From: Actinocorallia populi
Lineage (GTDB): Bacteria > Actinomycetota > Actinomycetes > Streptosporangiales > Streptosporangiaceae
Assembly: GCF_002995495.1 (NCBI RefSeq)
Contig: NZ_PVZV01000003.1
Span: forward strand, 701,371-765,370
Direction of reading: 5' to 3'
DNA: 64,000 bases
In this document: in pieces, positions 49,296 to 60,099 of the stretch
Layout of the letters: the number at the start of each line of letters is the position of its first letter
How positions within the stretch are numbered: the first letter of the stretch is position 1
The notes under the pieces: model-generated
What the model was told of the DNA's origin: nothing
Seen by the model: only the letters and a program-made list of their open reading frames with translations
Databases searched by the model: none
Program-made: the position numbers and the translations under genes

Positions 49296-50732
49296 GTGCG
49301 TATCGTGACGGGCGTGTCGCGGATGACGGCGTTCACCTACACCCTCAAACCGACGGCTGGTCAGGAGACGCTCCTGCGTACGGCCGGCGGCGCCGCACGC
49401 GCCGCTTACAACACTCTTCTTGCTCTCGTGAAGACCCGCTTGGCCGAGCGCGAGACCAACCCTGACGTTCGACCGCCGTGGACGAAGTTCGACTTGATCA
49501 ATGCGGTCAACGCTTGGAGGCGTGACCTGGACGCTCAGGGCGCGGTCTGGCACCGCACGATCCCGTCGATCGTGTTCGAGGAGGCAGCCGCCGACCTCGC
49601 CTACGGCCTGGCGTCGTTCGTCGACTGCCGCAAAGGCCGCCGCTCGGGACCCTCGGTAGGATTTCCGGTCTTCAAGAAGAAGTCCCGCACCCCCTACCGC
49701 TTCCGCATCCGCGCGCAGAAGGGGAGTGTTGCGGTGGGTGCTCCCGGCCGTCCGCGTGCGGTGAGGCTGCCCCGCCTGGGGGTGATCGGGGTACGAGAGG
49801 ACACCCGGCCGCTGCGCAGGCTGCTGCGTCCCGGCCTGGACGGCACTCCCAGAGCCCGCATCACCGCAGCCACCGTGCGATGGCGGCGTGGTCGGTGGAC
49901 CGTGGCGGTCAGCGTTGAAGCCCCCGACCTGCACCCCTCCCTGCAGTGCTCTCCACCGGAGGTGGAGGCGCCCGGCTGGGTGGGGGTCGACCGAGGACTG
50001 GTCGCTTTGACCGTCGCCGCTACCGACGAGGGCGTCGAGACCGCGCGGATCCCGGCCGAACGCATCTACCGGCGTCGTGAGGAGGGTCTGGCGCTCCGGC
50101 ATCGGCGGCTGGCCCGCACCTTGCCAGGCTCCCGACGGCGCGTCCGCGCCCTGCGGCAGGTACGCGAGTACCAGGCACGCACCGCGGCCATGCGCGAGCA
50201 CAAGCTGCACGAGGTGGCGAACCTGCTGGTCAACAACCACGACCGGCTGGTCCTCGAACACCTGCACGTGGCCGGAATGCTCACCAACCGCCGCCTCGCC
50301 AAGTCGTTGTCCGACGCCGCCTTCGCCTCGCTGGCGCGGCTGGTGGTCTACAAGGCCGCTTGGCGGGGTGTGCTGGTGGTGGAGGCCGAACGGTGGTTCG
50401 CTTCCAGCAAGACCTGCTCGGGCTGCGACCACCGCGTCTCCGAGCTGCCGCTGTCTCAGCGGGAGTTCTGCTGCCCTGCGTGCGGGCTGCGGATCGACCG
50501 GGATCTCAACGCCGCGATCAACCTCGCCAAGCAGGGAGCTCGTCTCTGCCGTCTCCATCGTTTCCTCTCATGCCCGGGTGGAGGCCATCACCCGGACTCC
50601 GGACCCGCAAGCAGCAGGCCGGGTGACCAACGCGCGACCCGGACCCGCAGACGCCGACCGAACTCTGGTGAGGCCGCCGTCTGCGGGTCGTCAACGGCGC
50701 GAACCTCCCCCATCGCCCTGCCGGGTGCGTGA
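49296..50732 (+). CDS. tnpB: TnpB-type RNA-guided nuclease (IS200/IS605-like accessory)
   Basis: 478 residues. RuvC-like nuclease split over three motifs: WVGVDRGLVALTVA (Asp 232), RLVLEHLHVAG (Glu 321) and RIDRDLNAAINLA (about residue 401), all present, so catalytic activity is likely. Zinc finger CSGCDHR ... FCCPACG between motifs II and III. The N-terminal basic/helical domain matches TnpB (FTYTLKPTAGQETLL). No TnpA transposase gene is adjacent. The GTG start is uncertain; GTG 49314 or ATG 49323 are alternatives. It lies between two minus-strand steroid units. Confidence 0.9.
   Translation: MRIVTGVSRMTAFTYTLKPTAGQETLLRTAGGAARAAYNTLLALVKTRLAERETNPDVRPPWTKFDLINAVNAWRRDLDAQGAVWHRTIPSIVFEEAAADLAYGLASFVDCRKGRRSGPSVGFPVFKKKSRTPYRFRIRAQKGSVAVGAPGRPRAVRLPRLGVIGVREDTRPLRRLLRPGLDGTPRARITAATVRWRRGRWTVAVSVEAPDLHPSLQCSPPEVEAPGWVGVDRGLVALTVAATDEGVETARIPAERIYRRREEGLALRHRRLARTLPGSRRRVRALRQVREYQARTAAMREHKLHEVANLLVNNHDRLVLEHLHVAGMLTNRRLAKSLSDAAFASLARLVVYKAAWRGVLVVEAERWFASSKTCSGCDHRVSELPLSQREFCCPACGLRIDRDLNAAINLAKQGARLCRLHRFLSCPGGGHHPDSGPASSRPGDQRATRTRRRRPNSGEAAVCGSSTARTSPIALPGA
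50642..50689 (+). ncRNA. Putative omega-RNA stem at the tnpB 3' end
   Basis: Perfect 12-bp arms GACCCGCAGACG (50642-50653) and CGTCTGCGGGTC (50678-50689) with a 24-nt loop, inside the 3' end of tnpB where IS605-family guide (omega) RNAs are encoded. A second small hairpin, CCCC-(CGAGAAA)-GGGG, lies near 50742-50756 and may mark the element's right end. The guide segment cannot be delimited from this sequence alone. Confidence 0.45.
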
Positions 50733-50788
50733 GCGGAGGACCCCCGAGAAAGGGGCTGTGCGCGACCGAACGGTTCGTCCGCAGGCTG

Positions 50789-53585
<2,797 letters not shown>

Positions 53586-53625
53586 GCGAGGAATCTAGAA
53601 TTCATTCCGTAGGCCGACAAGGGTG

Positions 53626-53642
53626 GTCCCACTCAGTGAGTC
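53626..53642 (+). promoter_or_regulatory. Steroid-regulon operator candidate 3 (fadD19/SDR promoter)
   Basis: GTCCCACTCAGTGAGTC: nearly perfect dyad (ACTCA-G-TGAGT core), 41 nt upstream of fadD19. Confidence 0.7.
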
Positions 53643-53664
53643 ATCCCTGCACAACTTGCTAATC

Positions 53665-53681
53665 TGCCCACTGAACGAGAC
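53665..53681 (+). promoter_or_regulatory. Steroid-regulon operator candidate 4 (fadD19/SDR promoter)
   Basis: TGCCCACTGAACGAGAC, 39 bp from the preceding copy and 73 nt upstream of the plus-strand SDR. Same orientation as site 3. Confidence 0.6.
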
Positions 53682-53753
53682 GGGCGTCCCCCAGATAACT
53701 AGAATTCGTACTAGTGTCCGGAGGTCACCTTCGAACCTGAGCGGGAGCAACCG

Positions 53754-54680
53754 ATGAACGCAGACCTCTCCCTGGCGGGCCGCACCGCCGTCGTCACCGG
53801 CGCAGGCGCCGGTCTGGGCCGCAGCGAGGCCCTCGCCCTTGCCGCGCGGGGCGCGAACGTCGTCGTCAACGACATGGGCCCGGCGGCCGAGGAGGTCGTC
53901 ACCGAGATCAAGGCGCAGGGCGGCCAGGCCCTCGCGGTGACCGGGGACGTCAGCGACTGGTCCCTGGGCGAGCAGCTCGTCTCCGCCGCCGTCGACACGT
54001 TCGGCTCACTGGACATCGTGGTCAACAACGCCGGCGTGCTGCGCGACAAGATGTTGTTCAACCTCGCCGAGTCCGACTGGGACGACGTGATCCGCGTGCA
54101 CCTCAAGGGCCACGCCGTCGTCTCCCGCGCCGCCGCCGTGTACTGGCGCGGCGCCAGCAAGGCCGCCGGGGGCCCCGTCTACGGCCGCGTCATCAACACC
54201 GCCTCCGAGGCGTTCCTGTTCGGCAGCGCCGGCCAGCCCAACTACTCGGCCGCCAAGGCCGGCATCGTCGCGCTGACCCTCTCCACCCACCAGGGCCTGG
54301 CCCGCTACGGGGTGAAGGCCAACGCCATCTGCCCCCGCGCCCGCACCGCGATGACCGCCGAGTCCTTCGCCGAGGGCACCGCCCCCGGCGGCCTGGACTC
54401 CATGGCCCCCGAGCGGGTCGGCACGTTCGTGGGCTACCTGGCCTCCCCCGCCGCCGAGAACATCAGCGGCCAGGTCTTCATCGTCTACAGCGACGTGGTC
54501 GCCCTCATGGCCGCCCCCGTGGTGGAGCAGAAGTTCACCGCGGCCGACGGCGTCTTCTCCGTGGAGGAGCTCGACTCCCAGATCTCCCCCTACTTCCAGG
54601 GCCGCGACCCGTACCAGACCTACGCCGCCTACAGCGTGGCCTCCCTCGACAACACCGGGACCACCAAGTTCGGCGGCTGA
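53754..54680 (+). CDS. SDR resembling M. tuberculosis Rv3548c of the cholesterol regulon
   Basis: 308 residues. Extended SDR of MFE-2-like type: TGAGAGLGRS, NDMGPAAE (Asp after beta 2, NAD-type), NNAGVLRDKMLFN, RVINTASEAFLFG, NYSAAKAG, and a C-terminal extension of about 60 residues after FIVYSDVVALM. Likely oxidises a hydroxysteroid or 3-hydroxyacyl-CoA of the side chain. GGGAG precedes ATG 53754. It faces fadD19 across the shared promoter. Confidence 0.88.
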   Translation: MNADLSLAGRTAVVTGAGAGLGRSEALALAARGANVVVNDMGPAAEEVVTEIKAQGGQALAVTGDVSDWSLGEQLVSAAVDTFGSLDIVVNNAGVLRDKMLFNLAESDWDDVIRVHLKGHAVVSRAAAVYWRGASKAAGGPVYGRVINTASEAFLFGSAGQPNYSAAKAGIVALTLSTHQGLARYGVKANAICPRARTAMTAESFAEGTAPGGLDSMAPERVGTFVGYLASPAAENISGQVFIVYSDVVALMAAPVVEQKFTAADGVFSVEELDSQISPYFQGRDPYQTYAAYSVASLDNTGTTKFGG

Positions 54681-54698
54681 CCCCGCACCGCGTACGGC

Positions 54699-54734
54699 GA
54701 GGCCGCCTCGCCCCCCGGGGGGTGAGGCGGCCTC
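54699..54734. terminator. Bidirectional hairpin terminator
   Basis: A 36-nt nearly perfect palindrome (GAGGCCGCCTCGCCCCCC and its complement, one G-U pair) between convergent SDR genes. Confidence 0.85.
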
Positions 54735-54747
54735 GGCCGTTTCCGCG

Positions 54748-55524
54748 TCAGAAGACCTCGGAGCCGCGCAGCACGGCCTCGGCGCCGCCGTCCACGTAGA
54801 TGACCTGCCCGGCCATGTGCGAGTTGGCCGGGGAGATCAGCCAGGCCAGCGCCTCGGCGATCACCTGGGCGTCGGCGTAACCGTTCAGCGGCATCGGGAC
54901 CGCCTCGTCCATGATCTTGCGCATCTTCTCGTCGGCGAAGAGCGGCGCGCTCATCGGGGTGAGCACCACGCCCGGCGCGATCGCGTTGAGCGCGATGCCC
55001 TCCCCCGCCCAGGCGGGCGAGACCGCGACCCGGCGCAACCACTGGGCCAGCGCCGCCTTGGAAGAGGGGTAGAGCGTACGGCCCCGTCCCTTGTCCACCA
55101 CCTCGTCGGCGGCCTCGACCGCGGCCTCCTCGTCGCCGTTCAGGCAGGAGCGCAACACGATCTCGTCCACCGGCTGGGTGCCGGAGATCGAGCCGACCAC
55201 CGCGGCCCTGGGCCGCTCCGCCCGTGCCAGCGCGGGCCGCAGCCCCTCCAGCAGGGCGACGGCGCCGAAGAAGTTGACGTTCACCGTGAGCGTCAGCGGC
55301 CCGGACAGCCCGGCGCAGGCCACGACCCCGTCCAGGGTCCCGCCCGAGCGCTCCAGCACCCCCTCCACCGCGCGGGCGCGGCCCTCCTCGGTACTCAGGT
55401 CGGCGACGACCTCGGCCTCGGCCAGGTCGACGCCGATCACCTCGTCGCCCTGCCCGCGCAGCAGGTCCGTCAGCGCCTTGCCGATGCCGGACGCCGAGCC
55501 GCTCACCGCGATGGTGCGTGTCAT
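54748..55524 (-). CDS. 3-alpha-hydroxysteroid dehydrogenase-like SDR
   Basis: 258 residues resembling the Comamonas 3-alpha-HSD/carbonyl reductase: shortened cofactor loop SGSASGIG, DEVIGVDLAEAEVVADLST, GVVACAGLSG, YPSSK catalytic pair, and a 25-residue insert (RSCLNGDEEAAVEAADEV). Such enzymes interconvert 3-alpha-hydroxy and 3-keto steroids with NAD(H), an entry step for bile acids. AAGGAA lies 5 nt upstream of the ATG. Second in the TetR-SDR-SDR unit (16-nt gap). Confidence 0.85.
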   Translation of the reverse strand: MTRTIAVSGSASGIGKALTDLLRGQGDEVIGVDLAEAEVVADLSTEEGRARAVEGVLERSGGTLDGVVACAGLSGPLTLTVNVNFFGAVALLEGLRPALARAERPRAAVVGSISGTQPVDEIVLRSCLNGDEEAAVEAADEVVDKGRGRTLYPSSKAALAQWLRRVAVSPAWAGEGIALNAIAPGVVLTPMSAPLFADEKMRKIMDEAVPMPLNGYADAQVIAEALAWLISPANSHMAGQVIYVDGGAEAVLRGSEVF

Positions 55525-55540
55525 GTTCCTTGATCCTTAC

Positions 55541-56290
55541 TCACATGTGGGAACCGCCGTCGACCCGCAGGTCGAGGCCGGTCAGGTAGGAGGCGTCGGA
55601 GGAGGCCGCGAAGGCGATCACCGAGGCGATCTGCTCCGGGACCGCCGCGCCGAGCGGTGCCCGCACCTTGCTGAAGTAACTGTGGTCCAGGCCCGGGGGC
55701 AGCATGTCCGGGCGCCGGACCAGCGGGGTGTCCGTGGTGCCGGGCGAGACCGGGACCACCCGGATCCCGCGCCCGCTCAGCTCGGCGGCCAGGCTCAGCG
55801 AGAACGCCAGCACCGCGCCCTTGGACGCCGAGTAGGCGCTCATGTAGGGGTTGCCCTGGGTCGCCGACAGCGAGGAGACGTTGACGATCACGCCCGAGCC
55901 GTCGGGCAGGTGCCGCTGCGCCTCCCGGCAGAACAGGGCGGTGCCCACCAGGTTGACGGAGAACAGGAAGGTCAGGTCCTCGACGCTCAGCGTGTCGATC
56001 GGCGTGGTGCGGTGCACGCCCGCCACGTTGACCAGGACGTCGATGCCGCCGAGTGCGTCGGCGGCCTCCTTCACCGTGGCGACCACCGCGGGCTCGTCGG
56101 TGACGTCCACGACGCGGGTGGTGATCGTTCCGGGGCCGTCCACCGCCTCGACCGTCCCGGCGAGTCCCTCGGCCGCCAGGTCGACGGCGAAGATCGCCGC
56201 GCCCTCGGCCGCCAGGCGCACCGCGGTGGCCCTGCCGATTCCCGACGCCGCCCCGGTGAGCAGCACTTTCACACCGTCGAAACGCTTCAT
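55541..56290 (-). CDS. SDR family oxidoreductase
   Basis: 249-residue classical SDR: TGAASGIGRA, VDLAAEG (Asp after beta 2, NAD preference), VNVAGVH replacing NNAG, VSSLSATQG, YSASK, and C-terminal YLTGLDLRVDGG. Probably a hydroxysteroid dehydrogenase, judged only by operon context between the KstR-like regulator and the 3-alpha-HSD-like gene. Confidence 0.87.
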   Translation of the reverse strand: MKRFDGVKVLLTGAASGIGRATAVRLAAEGAAIFAVDLAAEGLAGTVEAVDGPGTITTRVVDVTDEPAVVATVKEAADALGGIDVLVNVAGVHRTTPIDTLSVEDLTFLFSVNLVGTALFCREAQRHLPDGSGVIVNVSSLSATQGNPYMSAYSASKGAVLAFSLSLAAELSGRGIRVVPVSPGTTDTPLVRRPDMLPPGLDHSYFSKVRAPLGAAVPEQIASVIAFAASSDASYLTGLDLRVDGGSHM

Positions 56291-56355
56291 GCCGGGAAGG
56301 TACCCGGGTGTGACGGCGGTCTCTCCGCACCGTCCCGGTCAACGGAACGCGGCGG

Positions 56356-57012
56356 TCACTCCGGTTTCGGCGCGTTGGAGCGGGACGCCAGCAGCAGGCG
56401 GCAGGCCATCCGGATGTCGTTCTCCACGTCGGCCATGGACATGCGCCCGTTCAGGCTCGACTGCAGCACCCCGTACCAGCACTGCATGAGCAGCCGGACC
56501 AGGGTGACGTCCTGGACGCTGGGCACCTCGATGCCCAGCGACTCCAGCACTATCGCGCTGAACGTCCGGTCGATCTTGAGGGCGTCCGACACCGTCGCCA
56601 CGTTGGCGGTGTTGGCCGACTGGAGCATGGACGTCGCCAGCACCGGTCGGCGCAGCAGCTCCTTGCTGGCGGCGACCAGGAGGTCGCCCACCACGTCCTC
56701 GGGGTGGGTGGCGGGCGCGGGCGGGGGTATCTCGTCGCGAAAGCGGTCGACCTGGGCGGCCATCACGGCGGCGAACAGGTGGATCTTGGAGGGGAAGTAG
56801 CGGTAGAGGGTGCCGATGGCGACCTCGGAGGCCTTGGCGACCTCGTGCATCTGCACGCGCTCCAACGGCTTCTCCGAGCCGATGCGCACGGCCGTACGGA
56901 GAATGCGCTGCCTTCGGTCATGCTGCTCGGGCGAGCTGGGCTCGGCAGGCGGCCTCGCGGCTGCGATCCTCGGCACGGTCTCCCCTGTCACCTTCGATGT
57001 CGACCCCGCCAT
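56356..57012 (-). CDS. KstR-like TetR regulator, proposed regulator of the steroid genes
   Basis: About 218 residues. The HTH part (RRQRILRTAVRIGSEKPLE, then VQMHEVAKASEVAIGTLYRY and FPSKIHLF) is strikingly like M. tuberculosis KstR (VQMRAVADRADVAVGTLYRY), and the ligand domain keeps the KstR length. It is divergent from kstD, with one dyad (57047-57063) in between, so it probably controls itself and kstD and responds to a steroid acyl-CoA. Start uncertain: ATG 57012 used; GTG 56976 (after GGGGAG) or ATG 57045 are possible. Confidence 0.85.
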   Translation of the reverse strand: MAGSTSKVTGETVPRIAAARPPAEPSSPEQHDRRQRILRTAVRIGSEKPLERVQMHEVAKASEVAIGTLYRYFPSKIHLFAAVMAAQVDRFRDEIPPPAPATHPEDVVGDLLVAASKELLRRPVLATSMLQSANTANVATVSDALKIDRTFSAIVLESLGIEVPSVQDVTLVRLLMQCWYGVLQSSLNGRMSMADVENDIRMACRLLLASRSNAPKPE

Positions 57013-57046
57013 CTTGACGCAGGAGGCGACTCCACACCTGTTCACG

Positions 57047-57063
57047 ATACCGGTGAGTGGGAT
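57047..57063 (-). promoter_or_regulatory. Steroid-regulon operator candidate 5 (kstR-like/kstD)
   Basis: Minus-strand ATCCCACTCACCGGTAT in the divergent region between the KstR-like gene and kstD (66 nt before the kstD ATG). Confidence 0.6.
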
Positions 57064-57128
57064 GCGGCGTCCGTCACTCCATAAGCGGCTGCTTGCCTGG
57101 TGGCCGCCGTAACGTGAAAGGACATCGC

Positions 57129-58670
57129 ATGGGGATTTCCGGGGCTCCTTGGGACGAGCACGTCGATGTGATCGTGGCCGGATCCGGTGCCGGCGCCATG
57201 GCCGGGGCGCTGACGGCCGCGGCGAAAGGGCTGCGGACCGTCGTCCTGGAGAAGACGCCGCTGCTGGGCGGGACGTCCGCCTACTCGGGCGCGGCCATCT
57301 GGCTGCCCGGCAGCCAGGTGCAGGAACGGGACGGGGCCGGCGACTCCACCGGGTCGGCGCGCACCTACCTGAAGGCGCTGCTGGGCGAGGAGAGCGCCGA
57401 GTACCGCGAGGCCTTCCTGGCCACCGCCCCCGAGGTCGTCGAGTTCCTGGAGAACGACCCGGCCGTCGAGTTCAAGTGGCAGCCGTTCCCCGACTACTTC
57501 GACGCCCCCGGCCGGCTGGACATGGGCCGCGCCTTCATCCCGCGCGTCCTGCCCCGCGAGCGGATCGGCGAGCTGGCCGCCCTGGTGCGCCCGCCGGTCG
57601 ACCGGGACCGGGCCGGTCTCGGCCACGACCCCGACGCGCCGCTGGTGCAGGGCCGGGCGCTGATCGGGCGGCTGCTGCTGGCCCTGACCGCCACCGGCAA
57701 CGCCACCGTGCGCACCGGCACCGCGCTGACCGGGCTGGTCGTCGAGGACGGCCGTGTCGTCGGCGTCGAGGCCGAGGGCCACGACGGGCCGGTGCGGCTG
57801 CGCGCCGAACGCGGCGTGCTGCTGGCCGCGGGCGGCTTCGAACGCGACCCCGCCACCCGCGAGGCCCACGGCGTCCCCGGCTCCGCCGAGTGGACCATGG
57901 CCCCCGCCGGTTCCAACACCGGCGGCGCCATCGCCGCGGCGGCGCGCATCGGCGCGGCCACCGGCCTGATGGACCAGGGCTGGTGGTGTCCGGGCCTGGC
58001 CACCCCCGACGGCGGCGCGGCCTTCACCCTGGGCTTCCGCGGCGGCCTGATCGTCGACGCGTCCGGGAACCGCTTCGCCAACGAGTCGCTGCCGTATGAC
58101 CAGATGGGCCGCCGGATGGCCGAGGCGCCCGGCCGGGTGCCCGCCCACCTGATCTTCGACTCGCGCTCCGAGGGGCTGCCCGCGATCTCCATCCCGACCG
58201 CCGTGCCCGACGAGCACCTGGCGGCCGGCACCTGGATCAAGGCCGACACCCTGGCGGAGCTGGCCGGGAAGCTGGACCTGCCCGCCGACGCCCTCACCGC
58301 CACCGTCGAGCGCTTCAACGGCTTCGCCGAGAAGGGCGTCGACGAGGACTTCCACCGCGGCGAGGACGCCTACGACCGGTTCTTCTCCACCGGCAAGGGC
58401 CCCAACCCCGCCCTCGTCCCCGTCGACCGCCCGCCCTACTACGCGGCCAAGGTCGTCCTCAGCGACCTCGGCACCAAGGGCGGCCTGCGCACCGACACCG
58501 ACGGCCGCGTCCTGGACGCCTCCGGCGCCCCCATCCCCGGCCTGTACGCCTCCGGCAACAGCAGCGCCTCCTTCACCGGCCCCTACTACCCCGGCCCCGG
58601 CATCCCCATCGGCACCGCCATGGTCTTCGCCTACCGCGCCGTCCACCACATGCGCGGAGAAGAAAGGTAA
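57129..58670 (+). CDS. kstD: 3-ketosteroid delta-1-dehydrogenase
   Basis: 513-residue FAD enzyme. N-terminal FAD loop GSGAGAMAGALTAAAKGL and VVLEK, TSAYSGAAIWLP, then the C-terminal GLYASGNSSASFTGPYYPGPGIPIGT (in pieces) with the YPGPG active-site Tyr-Gly region, and NESLPY with the second tyrosine. Introduces the C1-C2 double bond in ring A of 3-ketosteroids such as androstenedione, acting together with the KshA oxygenase. AAAGGA precedes ATG 57129. Confidence 0.93.
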   Translation: MGISGAPWDEHVDVIVAGSGAGAMAGALTAAAKGLRTVVLEKTPLLGGTSAYSGAAIWLPGSQVQERDGAGDSTGSARTYLKALLGEESAEYREAFLATAPEVVEFLENDPAVEFKWQPFPDYFDAPGRLDMGRAFIPRVLPRERIGELAALVRPPVDRDRAGLGHDPDAPLVQGRALIGRLLLALTATGNATVRTGTALTGLVVEDGRVVGVEAEGHDGPVRLRAERGVLLAAGGFERDPATREAHGVPGSAEWTMAPAGSNTGGAIAAAARIGAATGLMDQGWWCPGLATPDGGAAFTLGFRGGLIVDASGNRFANESLPYDQMGRRMAEAPGRVPAHLIFDSRSEGLPAISIPTAVPDEHLAAGTWIKADTLAELAGKLDLPADALTATVERFNGFAEKGVDEDFHRGEDAYDRFFSTGKGPNPALVPVDRPPYYAAKVVLSDLGTKGGLRTDTDGRVLDASGAPIPGLYASGNSSASFTGPYYPGPGIPIGTAMVFAYRAVHHMRGEER

Positions 58671-58784
58671 ACCGCTCCACCTGCGCAGGGCCGTCCCGGC
58701 CTTCGCACACGTCTTCCCCCGTATCCATGAGGGGAAGACGTGGACCGCTCCGCCCGCGCAAGGCCGTCCCCGGTCTTCGCGCAC
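58671..58784 (+). repeat. Imperfect 40-bp direct repeats flanking a hairpin
   Basis: Copies at 58671-58710 and 58744-58784, both beginning ACCGCTCC and sharing GGCCGTCCC and CTTCGC, enclose the hairpin at 58708-58742 downstream of kstD. Origin unknown. Confidence 0.6.
58708..58742 (+). terminator. kstD hairpin terminator
   Basis: Perfect 12-bp stem CACGTCTTCCCC / GGGGAAGACGTG with an 11-nt loop, 38 nt after the kstD stop. Confidence 0.75.
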
Positions 58785-58817
58785 CGCACCAATTCATCGC
58801 ATGTGCGAGGAGGAAGC

Positions 58818-59981
58818 ATGAGATCGTTCAGCGCACGCGCGGCGGGGATCGCCGCCGCGGCGGCAACCGCCGTCGCCGCCCTCGCGCCCGTTCCCGCCGC
58901 GGCCGGCGGGGACGGCGTTCCGCCCGGCCAGCGCGGCCGGGTCGTCAGCGACCGGCCGCTCACCGGCACGGCGGCGCTGCCCAGCGCGTCGGCCAACCGG
59001 CTGGTCACCTACACCTCGCAGGGCGTGGGCGGCAGGCGGATCACCGTCTCCGGCACGGTCTCTCTGCCCCAGGGCACCCCCCCGCACGGCGGCTGGCCGG
59101 TGATCAGCTGGGCGCACGGCACGACCGGCACCGCCGACGTGTGCGCGCCCTCCGCCGATACCGCCGACGGACCGGTCCACGACTACGTCTCGGTCACCGC
59201 CGCCTACCTCGACAGGTGGGTGGCCCGGGGCTACGCCGTCGTCCAGACCGACTACGAGGGCCTGGGCACCGAGGGCGGCCACCCGTACATGAACGGGGAC
59301 AGTGCCGCGAACACCGTCGTGGACATCGTGCACGCCGCCCGCAGGCTGGACCGCCGGATCGGGCGCGACTGGTTCGCGGTCGGCCACAGCCAGGGCGGAC
59401 AGGCCGCCCTGTACACCGCCGCCGCCGAGCAGCGAACCGGGCAGCTGGACCTGAAGGGCGTGGTGGCCGCGGCACCCGGCGGCTACGACCTCCACCTGAC
59501 CGTCGACTACATCCGGCAGCAGCTGCCCGGCGCCCAGTACGCGCTGGCGTTCCTGCCGACCCTGATCACCGGGGCCGAAGCCGCCGACCCCTCGGTCGTG
59601 CCCGAGGAGATGCTGACCGACGAGGCCGCCGCCACTCTGCTGAAGACCGGCCGCACCGAGTGCACCGCCAAGCACCGCGAGATCGCCCTGTCCTTCCCGC
59701 TGGACAAGGTCTTCCGCCCCGGCGCCGACCTCGCCCCCCTGACCGCCTACCTGCGCTCTCAGGACCCCGTCCGCCTCGACCTCGAAGTGCCCACCCAGGT
59801 CGTGCAGGGCACCGCCGACGTGCTGGTCTCCAAGGCCAGCACCGACCTGCTGGTGAACGCCCTGCGCGGCACCGGCACCGTCGACTACGAGGTCTACCAG
59901 GGAGCCGACCACCGCGGCGTCCTGAACGCCTCCTTCGAGGACTCCCTCGCCTTCACCGAGGGCCTGCGCGACACCCGCTGA
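58818..59981 (+). CDS. Secreted lipase (LIP family)
   Basis: 387 residues: signal peptide 1-36 ending PAAAGGD, then an alpha/beta hydrolase of the fungal/actinomycete secreted lipase family: SWAHGTTGTADVCAPS, TDYEGLGTEGGHPYMNG, nucleophile FAVGHSQGGQAA, Asp in GTADVLVS, His in GADHRGV. Hydrolyses triglycerides or sterol esters outside the cell; a sterol-esterase role would fit the region but is inference. ATG 58818 follows GAGGAGGA. Two terminators follow. Confidence 0.88.
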   Translation: MRSFSARAAGIAAAAATAVAALAPVPAAAGGDGVPPGQRGRVVSDRPLTGTAALPSASANRLVTYTSQGVGGRRITVSGTVSLPQGTPPHGGWPVISWAHGTTGTADVCAPSADTADGPVHDYVSVTAAYLDRWVARGYAVVQTDYEGLGTEGGHPYMNGDSAANTVVDIVHAARRLDRRIGRDWFAVGHSQGGQAALYTAAAEQRTGQLDLKGVVAAAPGGYDLHLTVDYIRQQLPGAQYALAFLPTLITGAEAADPSVVPEEMLTDEAAATLLKTGRTECTAKHREIALSFPLDKVFRPGADLAPLTAYLRSQDPVRLDLEVPTQVVQGTADVLVSKASTDLLVNALRGTGTVDYEVYQGADHRGVLNASFEDSLAFTEGLRDTR

Positions 59982-60000
59982 CCCCGCCCCGCCCCGCACC

Positions 60001-60023
60001 GCCCCGAAGGACCCCTTCGGGGC
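60001..60023 (+). terminator. Hairpin terminator 1 after the lipase
   Basis: 10-bp perfect stem GCCCCGAAGG / CCTTCGGGGC with a 3-nt loop, 20 nt after the stop codon. Confidence 0.75.
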
Positions 60024-60039
60024 ACGGGCACCTCACCGA

Positions 60040-60076
60040 GAGGCCCGCGCCCACCCGGCGCGGGCCTCCCCCTTTT
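60040..60076 (+). terminator. Intrinsic terminator 2 after the lipase
   Basis: 12-bp perfect stem GAGGCCCGCGCC / GGCGCGGGCCTC, 5-nt loop, followed by CCCCCTTTT. Tandem with the hairpin at 60001. Confidence 0.88.
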
Positions 60077-60099
60077 CCAGAAACCCTCCCCCAGAGCCA

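Noticed and set aside
49256..49465. A small plus-strand ORF overlapping the tnpB start
   Set aside because: It uses another frame of tnpB coding sequence and lacks a ribosome site; its translation has no recognisable features.
53691..53712. KstR-box-like TAGAATTCGTACTA before the SDR at 53754
   Set aside because: Only six of eight key positions fit and the symmetry is poor; no further matches at other steroid promoters were seen.
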